Assembly (NCBI GenBank): GCA_943914555.1
Contig: CALUCM010000042.1
Span: 1 to 5,174, forward strand
Reading direction: 5' to 3'
Source: an uncultured Francisella sp.
GTDB lineage: Bacteria; Pseudomonadota; Gammaproteobacteria; Burkholderiales; Neisseriaceae
DNA: 5,174 nucleotides
Shown: positions 1-5,174 of the stretch, piece by piece
Layout of the letters: each line of letters starts with the position of its first letter
Position numbering within the stretch: the first letter of the stretch is position 1
Translations under genes and position numbers: made by a program
Notes under the pieces: generated by a model
The model's input: only the letters and a program-made list of their open reading frames with translations
What the model was told of the DNA's origin: nothing
Database searches by the model: none

Positions 1-97
1 TCTTATTATTAAACATTATTATTTATTGTGCCATGCACTTTACTTTTTATCACTAAAAATTTAAAACGTCTTAATAGCTAATAATATTCATTTACTC

Positions 98-113
98 GCA
101 AAATGTATTTTGC
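98..113 (-). other. Short hairpin just past the polA stop
   Basis: A 6-bp stem, GCAAAA pairing with TTTTGC around a 4-base loop, begins 10 bases after the polA stop codon. On the polA strand no T run follows (the next bases are GAGTAAATG), so it lacks the form of an intrinsic terminator. It could still protect the 3' end of the polA transcript or act with Rho. The stem is AT-rich and may be chance in such sequence. The remaining bases of 1-123 are AT-rich, with repeated TTATTATT words near positions 3-25, and show no gene I can support. Confidence 0.25.
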
Positions 114-123
114 ACACAATCTA

Positions 124-2889
124 CTAATGGGCTTCTTCCCAATTTTTACCTACACCAATACTTACTTTCAGCGGTACAGTTAATGACATTATCTCTGTCA
201 TTAACAATGGAAGGTGTTCTTTAATCAAGATCAACTCCTCTTTTGGTACTTCAAATACCAACTCATCATGCACTTGTAAAATCATGCGGCTGACTAGCTT
301 TTTTTGATCCAACCAATTCTGAATATTGATCATCGCCAGTTTGATTAACTCTGCAGCACTTCCCTGCATGGGGGCATTAATGGCGGCTCTTTCTGCCGCT
401 TGTCTTTGACGGGTTTGACGAGAATTAATGTCAGGCAAATACAGCTTGCGTCCCATTAAAGTCTGTACAAAACCTTGTTGATGTGCTTGCTGTTTGATCG
501 ATTGCATGTAAGCATACACTGCAGGATATTGAGCAAAGTAACGTGTAATAAAGATTTTCGCTTCATCTCGACTAATTTTTAAAGCACGAGCCAATCCATA
601 TGGCCCCATACCGTAAATCAAACCAAAATTGATTGTTTTTGCATATCGCCTTTCTTGTGCATTAATTCGATCCGCTGTTATCTTAAATATCTTAGCTGCA
701 GTGCTGGCATGAATGTCTTCGTCATTAGCAAATGCCTCAACTAAATGCGCATCTTTTGATAAATGCGCCATCAATCTTAATTCAATCTGAGAATAATCAG
801 CAGAAAGGAGATAGTGATCTTTGGGAGCAATAAAAGCTCGACGAATACGACGACCTTCTGTGGTTCGAATAGGAATATTTTGTAAATTTGGATGATTACT
901 AGCAAGACGTCCAGTAATGGTCACTGCTTGCATATAATTTGTATGCACTCTCCCCTGTTCATCTAACATCTGTGGTAATTTATCCACATAGGTATTATGC
1001 AGCTTACTTAATCCACGGTGCATTAAAATCAATCTAGGCACAGTATAAAATTCTGCCAACTGTGCCAACACCTCTTCACTAGTTGAAAAATCTCCTTTAG
1101 CTGTCTTTTTAATCCCTGCTGTAGGAATTTTTAATACAGTAAAAAGCACTTCCTGTAATTGTTTGGGAGAATTTAAATTAAAGCTTTGCCCTACCCGCGC
1201 AAAAACTTCTTTCTTAATTTCATCAATATGTTTTTCTAAAGAAATATCCTGCTCTTTAAGCTCTGCTAGATCAATTAATACTCCCGTTGTTTCCATACGG
1301 TCTAGTATGCTTAAAAGAGGGATCTCTACTTCATGATAAATTTTTTTCTGTGCCTCATTCATCTTTGTACACAACAAACGCTCTAAACGTCCACTTATAT
1401 CGGCATCTTGACAAGCATAATTACTAGCCAAAGAAAGAGGAACTTCAGAAAAATTGATTTGTTTGGCACCCTTACCACACAAATCTTCATAGCTAGTTAG
1501 CCTCATATCTAAATGACGTGCCGCTATTTCAGTTAGGCCATGCCCCAAATGAGGCTCTATCACATAAGAAGCAAGCATGCTATCACCGATAACACCTCTT
1601 AAGGTGATTCCTTCTCTTGCAAGAACTTGCTGATCATATTTGATATTCTGTCCTATCTTACTTAGTGTCTGTTGCTCTAAATAAGGGCGTAAGGTATTGA
1701 GTATTTCCTTTTTGTCAATCTCACTTGGTTGAGAATTTGGGTGATTGAGTAAAGGAATATAAAAGGCCTTTCCCGCTTGAAAAGAAAAACTTAGACCAAC
1801 AATATTTGCTCTTAAAGGATTCAAAGACGTTGTCTCTGTGTCAATAGCACAACAGCTTGCTTTTTTCAGCTGAGATAAAAATATATTCCAAAGAGAACGG
1901 GTAGTGACTGCTTGATAATGAACATCCACTGGCATTTTGCTCGATGGACTAGATTCCGTTTGAGTGGTTAAAAAATGAGCAGAAAATAAATCACTTGGTT
2001 TGTCGTGCAACTGTGAAACTGCTTCTTGTACCCATTTTTTAAAACCAAATCGCTGTAGCTTGGGCAACAAAGTTTGCCAATTAATTGGCTGTCTTTCTAA
2101 TTCTTTGAGGCCTTGAGGCAGATATTGTTTTAAATCAACATCATCTTTAACTATAATTAATTCACGTGATAGAGGTAACCAGGCTTTTGCCTCTCGAAGA
2201 TTTTCTCCTATCTTACCTTTGATGTCATCAGCATGTTCCAATAAATTGTCTAGATAACCATAAGTATCTAGCCACAAGCGAGCTGTTTTAGGACCACATT
2301 TCATCACCCCTTTTACATTATCAGAAGTGTCCCCAGTTAAGGTTAAATAATCAACAATCTGCTCAGGATAAACACCAAATTTATTTTTAACCCCTTCTCT
2401 ATTTAACTTAATCTCTCGCATTGAATCTATCACTACTGTGCGTTCATCAACAAGCTGAGTTAAATCTTTATCTCCGCTAGAAATTAAGATCTCCATCTCT
2501 TCTTGCTTGGCTTGTTTGACTAAACTTGCAATCACATCATCAGCTTCTACTTTAGGAACCATCAAAACCTTCCAGCCCATCTGGGAAACCAGTTCTCGGA
2601 TCCAAATCAGCTGTTGCCTTAAATCTTCCGGTAAGCTTTTGCGGTTAGCTTTATAAAGGGGGTATTTTTCATGGCGAAAATTTTTGCCTGGCGCATCACA
2701 TACAAAAGCAGCATAATCAAATGTCAATTCTCTTTCTAACTTTCTTAACATATTAAGCACACCGTATACTGCACCAGTAGGCTCACCCGCCTCATTTTTT
2801 AAATCAGGGATGGCGTGAAAAGCACGATAAGCATAAGAAGTGCCATCAAGTAATACAAGTTTTTTATTTTTAAGAGAAAGATCAGACAA
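124..2889 (-). CDS. polA: DNA polymerase I (5' nuclease, 3'-5' exonuclease and polymerase)
   Basis: Complete 921-residue family A polymerase (E. coli: 928), which removes RNA primers, fills gaps in replication and excision repair, and proofreads. The 5' nuclease (about 1-295) keeps acidic residues D15, D65, E115/D117/D118, D140/D142 and D187/D190. The proofreading exonuclease (about 325-510) keeps D350 and E352 (DTET), N415/D419 and Y491/D495, so it should be active, unlike in family members that have lost these residues. The polymerase (about 515-921) has TGR at 659-661, motif A D698 and E703, motif B R747, K751, F755 and Y759, Q842, and motif C H874-D875-E876. Polymerase residues lie seven positions before their E. 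coli counterparts. F755 matches E. coli F762, which favours exclusion of dideoxynucleotides. Translation must start at TTG (2887-2889): a TAG lies in frame 12 bases upstream, and no ATG, GTG or TTG follows before D15. The gene ends in tandem TAG codons. One oddity is VKGV where IPGV is usual (K193). Confidence 0.98.
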   Translation of the reverse strand: MSDLSLKNKKLVLLDGTSYAYRAFHAIPDLKNEAGEPTGAVYGVLNMLRKLERELTFDYAAFVCDAPGKNFRHEKYPLYKANRKSLPEDLRQQLIWIRELVSQMGWKVLMVPKVEADDVIASLVKQAKQEEMEILISSGDKDLTQLVDERTVVIDSMREIKLNREGVKNKFGVYPEQIVDYLTLTGDTSDNVKGVMKCGPKTARLWLDTYGYLDNLLEHADDIKGKIGENLREAKAWLPLSRELIIVKDDVDLKQYLPQGLKELERQPINWQTLLPKLQRFGFKKWVQEAVSQLHDKPSDLFSAHFLTTQTESSPSSKMPVDVHYQAVTTRSLWNIFLSQLKKASCCAIDTETTSLNPLRANIVGLSFSFQAGKAFYIPLLNHPNSQPSEIDKKEILNTLRPYLEQQTLSKIGQNIKYDQQVLAREGITLRGVIGDSMLASYVIEPHLGHGLTEIAARHLDMRLTSYEDLCGKGAKQINFSEVPLSLASNYACQDADISGRLERLLCTKMNEAQKKIYHEVEIPLLSILDRMETTGVLIDLAELKEQDISLEKHIDEIKKEVFARVGQSFNLNSPKQLQEVLFTVLKIPTAGIKKTAKGDFSTSEEVLAQLAEFYTVPRLILMHRGLSKLHNTYVDKLPQMLDEQGRVHTNYMQAVTITGRLASNHPNLQNIPIRTTEGRRIRRAFIAPKDHYLLSADYSQIELRLMAHLSKDAHLVEAFANDEDIHASTAAKIFKITADRINAQERRYAKTINFGLIYGMGPYGLARALKISRDEAKIFITRYFAQYPAVYAYMQSIKQQAHQQGFVQTLMGRKLYLPDINSRQTRQRQAAERAAINAPMQGSAAELIKLAMINIQNWLDQKKLVSRMILQVHDELVFEVPKEELILIKEHLPLLMTEIMSLTVPLKVSIGVGKNWEEAH

Positions 2890-2896
2890 AACTATA

Positions 2897-2901
2897 CCCT
2901 A
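2897..2901 (-). promoter_or_regulatory. Ribosome binding site supporting the TTG start of polA
   Basis: On the minus strand, AGGG (complement of 2897-2900) ends 7 bases before the TTG start codon, a normal distance for a partial Shine-Dalgarno sequence. The TAG at 2899-2901 overlaps it and is in frame with polA, so no longer N-terminus is possible beyond three non-start codons. Together these fix the start at 2889. The match to AGGAGG is only partial, so initiation may be modest. Confidence 0.55.
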
Positions 2902-2919
2902 ACCTAATATCAATCAGTC

Positions 2920-2960
2920 ACGCTGCTATCTTACCCGACAATGTGATAGGATGTCAGCGT
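2920..2960. repeat. Imperfect dyad in the divergent promoter region
   Basis: ACGCTG (2920-2925) and CTATC (2926-2930) are matched in reverse by GATAG (2945-2949) and CAGCGT (2955-2960). That gives 11 complementary bases, interrupted only by a 5-base bulge (2950-2954), around a 14-base centre. It overlaps the candidate polA promoter and lies just upstream of the candidate promoter for the rightward genes. It could be an operator or a leader hairpin, but the bulge makes a simple dimeric repressor site less likely, and chance is possible. Confidence 0.35.
2928..2957 (-). promoter_or_regulatory. Candidate sigma-70 promoter for polA
   Basis: On the minus strand, CTGACA (5 of 6 to TTGACA; complement of 2952-2957) is followed after 18 bases by TAAGAT (4 of 6 to TATAAT; complement of 2928-2933). 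Transcription would start near 2921, giving a leader of about 30 bases before the TTG codon. A competing pair, TTCAAA (2985-2990) and TACAAT (2963-2968) with 16-base spacing, would give a longer leader. Both are sequence matches only. Confidence 0.4.
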
Positions 2961-2970
2961 CTATTGTAAC

Positions 2971-2976
2971 TATAAT
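2971..2976 (+). promoter_or_regulatory. Candidate -10 box for the rightward operon
   Basis: A perfect TATAAT lies 16 bases before the ATPase start codon. No good -35 box occurs at 16-18 bases; the best nearby word is ATGTCA (2951-2956) at a short 14-base spacing. Used as a -10, it would start transcription near 2983 and leave a leader of only about 10 bases, which fits the absence of a Shine-Dalgarno sequence. In AT-rich DNA this hexamer can arise by chance. Confidence 0.4.
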
Positions 2977-2992
2977 TAATGATTTTTGAATC

Positions 2993-3832
2993 ATGACCGA
3001 ATTTAAAAGTACTTCTCAATACATTGTTACACCAGAATTACGTATGGCTGTAAATGCTGCTGTTCTACTTAAGCGACCTCTTCTTGTTAAGGGGGAGCCT
3101 GGTACTGGTAAAACCATGCTGGCAGAGCAAATTGCCAATACTTTCCATACTAAGCTATTGCAATGGCATATTAAAAGCACTACCAAAGCGCAGCAGGGTT
3201 TATATGAATATGATGCTGTATCGCGCCTACGTGACTCGCAGTTAGGCGATGAAAGAGTAACTGACATTGCCAATTACATTGTAAAAGGTAAAATTTGGCA
3301 AGCCTTTGAAGCAGAAAAATCTGTGGTGTTATTGATCGATGAAATTGATAAAGCTGATATTGAATTTCCCAATGATTTACTAGTGGAACTGGACCGTATG
3401 GAATTTTTCTGTTACGAAACACAGACACATGTCGTAGCCAAACACCGTCCTACTATTGTCATCACCAGCAATAATGAAAAAGAATTGCCTGACGCTTTTT
3501 TACGTCGTTGTTTTTTCCACTACATAACCTTTCCTGACAAAGCCAGTATGCGCCAAATTATTGAAGTTCATTATCCTGGAATTCAAGAGAAATTGGTGAA
3601 TGAAGCCTTGCAATATTTCTATGAAATGCGCGAGATTGATGGTTTGAAGAAAAAACCTTCTACCTCAGAGTTAATTGACTGGTTACAACTGTTATGTGCT
3701 GATGAAATGAGTGCAGAACAACTTAGAACAGCTAAAACATATAAAATTCTTCCACATCTGGGAGCTTTATTAAAAAATGAACAAGATACAGAACTTTTTT
3801 ATTATTTCTCAGAGTCATTCAAACATCATTAA
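2993..3832 (+). CDS. MoxR-type AAA+ ATPase
   Basis: A 279-residue single-domain AAA+ ATPase, probably cytoplasmic since no signal or membrane segment is seen. Walker A is GEPGTGKT (34-41), Walker B is LLIDEID (113-119), sensor 1 is around TSNN (158-161), and the likely arginine finger is R171/R172. The stretches WHIKSTTKAQQGLYEYD (58-74) and EIDKADIEFPNDLL (117-130) are typical of MoxR-like ATPases of about 280 residues. From memory this looks like the PA2707 branch, but that is not checked. MoxR ATPases usually work with a VWA-domain protein to mature or assemble metalloenzymes or other complexes; the target here is unknown. No VWA gene is in the window. A TGA lies in frame 6 bases before the ATG, so this is the earliest possible start, and the next Met is residue 18, inside the conserved start of the domain. 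No Shine-Dalgarno sequence is seen. The sensor 2 region reads KPSTSELIDW (221-230), with no arginine. Confidence 0.93.
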   Translation: MTEFKSTSQYIVTPELRMAVNAAVLLKRPLLVKGEPGTGKTMLAEQIANTFHTKLLQWHIKSTTKAQQGLYEYDAVSRLRDSQLGDERVTDIANYIVKGKIWQAFEAEKSVVLLIDEIDKADIEFPNDLLVELDRMEFFCYETQTHVVAKHRPTIVITSNNEKELPDAFLRRCFFHYITFPDKASMRQIIEVHYPGIQEKLVNEALQYFYEMREIDGLKKKPSTSELIDWLQLLCADEMSAEQLRTAKTYKILPHLGALLKNEQDTELFYYFSESFKHH

Positions 3833-3840
3833 ATTTAAAA

Positions 3841-4476
3841 ATGAATCCACTAAAAAGTATTGTAATTTTGATTTCAGGAAAAGGAAGCAATATGCGTGCT
3901 ATCATTAAATCTGGCATTGAGCATGTTCGCTTCACTGTAATTAGTTCGCATCCAGAAGCTCCCGGACTTGCTTGGGCAAAAGCACAAGGAATTATCGCTC
4001 ATGTTTTAAAACCTAGTGATTATCCTAATAGAAGGTCTTATGACCAAGCTCTAGCGAAACTTATCGATTTATCGACTCCAGATTTAGTTGTGTTAGCGGG
4101 CTTTATGCGGATATTAAGTCCTGAATTTTGTGAACATTATCAAAATCGTATGCTCAATATTCATCCTTCTTTATTACCTGCTTTCCCTGGACTAAACACC
4201 CATCAAGCGGCACTGGATGCTGGCTGTAAAATAGCTGGCTGTACTGTGCATTTTGTTACAGCACAGCTAGATGCCGGACCCATTGTAATTCAAGCTGCCG
4301 TACCAATATTAGAGCATGACACTGTAACATCATTAGCAAATCGCGTATTAGCGGCAGAGCACCAGATTTATCCCATCGCCATCAAAGCTTTTATGAAAGG
4401 AAAATTAAAAATAGACCAACATAAAGTCATCATGCAGTCCAAAAACACTGCTGAGAATAGTACATTAATTAATTGA
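3841..4476 (+). CDS. purN: Phosphoribosylglycinamide formyltransferase (GAR transformylase, PurN)
   Basis: Transfers a formyl group from 10-formyltetrahydrofolate to GAR to give FGAR, the third step of purine synthesis, in the cytoplasm. At 211 residues it matches E. coli PurN (212). Catalytic residues N106, H108 (NIHPS, 106-110) and D144 (LDAGP, 143-147) keep the E. coli numbering. Also present are the phosphate-binding SGKGSN loop (12-17), AGFMRIL (86-92) in the folate-binding region, and EHQIYP (173-178). The protein should be active. The ATG lies 8 bases after the ATPase stop codon with no Shine-Dalgarno sequence, so translation may depend on coupling to the upstream gene. The conserved N-terminus (IVILISGKGSN) fits this start. 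The residues after about 190 form a polar tail of no recognisable function. purM, a frequent neighbour in gammaproteobacteria, is not next to it. Confidence 0.97.
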   Translation: MNPLKSIVILISGKGSNMRAIIKSGIEHVRFTVISSHPEAPGLAWAKAQGIIAHVLKPSDYPNRRSYDQALAKLIDLSTPDLVVLAGFMRILSPEFCEHYQNRMLNIHPSLLPAFPGLNTHQAALDAGCKIAGCTVHFVTAQLDAGPIVIQAAVPILEHDTVTSLANRVLAAEHQIYPIAIKAFMKGKLKIDQHKVIMQSKNTAENSTLIN

Positions 4477-4493
4477 TCAACTATCAATAAAAC

Positions 4494-5174
4494 ATGATGA
4501 AATCATTAAAAAGTATTTTAATTATCCTGTTATTAAATCAGCCACTCTTGCTTTTTGCGGCGGCGATGCATGAAGTCACTGTCGAATATGCAGGCTCTTT
4601 AGGCAGTCAAGCAACCATGCATTTTATAAGACAAGCGCAGCGTTATACAATCAATGTACATTTTAAAGCACCGTTTACCCAGGTGAATTATCTTTCCAAG
4701 GGCTCAATTAATAATAATTTTTTAAGAAGTCAACAATTCACTGATATTCGCCACGGCAAAATTGCATCAAGTGCTATTTTTGATCATACCAAACAAAAAG
4801 TGATCTACGGGAAAAATGGTCATAAAAAACAAGTTCATTTACAGGGTAATAGTTATGATAGCTTGTCTCTTCCTTGGCAAATTGCACTTAGTCCACATAG
4901 CACTCTTGGACTAATTCAGCTTACTACGGGACGGGGTGTGTATACTTTTTACACCCCCAAAGACATTGCCTCTATTAGCCATTTAGAATATTTAAAAACG
5001 CCTAAAGGAGTTGTTACCATGCAAGTATACGATTTAAGAAAAATAAGTCATGATAAAGCCCCTTTAGTCTTCGGTTATGTCAGTCAATTTAAGTACTTGC
5101 CGCTATTTATTCGTTTTCACAACCATATCTATGATATTAAACTACAGGCGACCCATCTTAAAATAGACGGTCAA
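4494..5174 (+). CDS. Secreted DUF3108 family protein (3' end cut by the window)
   Basis: An open frame of 227 codons reaches the right edge without a stop. The N-terminus is a clear signal peptide: basic MMKSLK, a hydrophobic core (about 8-21), then AAA with likely cleavage after A24, so the product is probably periplasmic or envelope-associated. The mature part is rich in beta-prone segments (HEVTVEYAG, YTINVHFKA). SLSLPWQIAL (123-132) and YLKTPKGVVTMQV (166-178) resemble the DUF3108 pattern, and the position after purN fits that family's common context. Family function is unknown; a small beta-barrel-like envelope protein is inference. It starts 17 bases after the purN stop, probably in the same operon. 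Two ATG codons stand in tandem at 4494 and 4497; either may be used and neither has a Shine-Dalgarno sequence. Few residues are probably missing, judging from usual family length. Confidence 0.85.
   Translation, partial: MMKSLKSILIILLLNQPLLLFAAAMHEVTVEYAGSLGSQATMHFIRQAQRYTINVHFKAPFTQVNYLSKGSINNNFLRSQQFTDIRHGKIASSAIFDHTKQKVIYGKNGHKKQVHLQGNSYDSLSLPWQIALSPHSTLGLIQLTTGRGVYTFYTPKDIASISHLEYLKTPKGVVTMQVYDLRKISHDKAPLVFGYVSQFKYLPLFIRFHNHIYDIKLQATHLKIDGQ
4933..4957 (+). repeat. GC-rich inverted repeat inside the DUF3108 gene
   Basis: GGGGTGT (4933-4939) pairs exactly with ACACCCC (4951-4957) around an 11-base loop that contains the palindrome GTATAC (4940-4945). It lies within codons for residues 147-155 (RGVYTFYTP) and is clearly more GC-rich than its surroundings. 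No T run follows, so it is not an intrinsic terminator. It may only reflect codon choice in a conserved stretch. Confidence 0.4.

Noticed and set aside
28..38. GTGC-CAT-GCAC hairpin followed by T-rich sequence, as a possible terminator on the plus strand
   Set aside because: The stem is only 4 bp, the T run does not follow directly, and no upstream gene is visible for it to terminate.
61..74. Near-palindrome TTAAAACGTCTTAA
   Set aside because: It has one mismatched pair and is AT-rich, in a region where such matches are expected by chance.
2337..2350. MKCGPKTA in the PolA H3TH region as an odd insertion
   Set aside because: From memory, KCGPKTA or KVGPKTA is common in gammaproteobacterial PolA; only the Lys replacing Pro earlier in the motif looks unusual.
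3054..3245. Plus-strand open frame of 63 codons
   Set aside because: An out-of-frame reading inside the ATPase gene with no recognisable product.
3016..3273. Minus-strand open frame of 85 codons
   Set aside because: It lies wholly antisense to the ATPase gene over its Walker A region, and its translation shows no recognisable domain. The sense frame has a full set of AAA+ motifs.
3180..3428. Minus-strand open frame of 82 codons
   Set aside because: Antisense to the conserved middle of the ATPase gene, with no family resemblance.

Overview
The window is an AT-rich piece of a bacterial chromosome. The proteins resemble those of gammaproteobacteria: a three-domain DNA polymerase I close to the Escherichia coli enzyme, a PurN with the same catalytic residue numbers as E. 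coli, and a DUF3108 envelope protein downstream of purN. The low GC, judged by eye, fits an AT-rich lineage such as the Legionellales. That placement is only a guess, because no rRNA or other marker gene is present.

Layout. Positions 1-123 are a non-coding, AT-rich stretch beyond the 3' end of polA, holding one short hairpin. Positions 124-2889, minus strand, are a complete polA that starts at TTG. Positions 2890-2992 are a divergent intergenic region with candidate promoters for both directions and an imperfect dyad. Three genes then run rightward, probably as one operon: a MoxR-type AAA+ ATPase (2993-3832), purN (3841-4476, 8 bases later) and a secreted DUF3108 protein (from 4494, 17 bases later) that runs off the right edge without a stop codon.

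Function. PolA processes Okazaki fragments and fills repair gaps. PurN makes the first formyl transfer of purine synthesis. The MoxR-type ATPase is probably a remodelling or maturation factor, and the DUF3108 protein probably acts in the periplasm. No shared pathway joins the three rightward genes, so the operon looks like co-transcribed housekeeping genes.

No mobile element, CRISPR array, tRNA, rRNA or clearly new system is visible. The most notable points are the forced TTG start of polA, a Pro-to-Lys change at a highly conserved site in its 5' nuclease, the ATPase lying next to purN where purM or a VWA partner gene might be expected, the lack of Shine-Dalgarno sequences on the rightward genes, and the dyad in the divergent promoter region.
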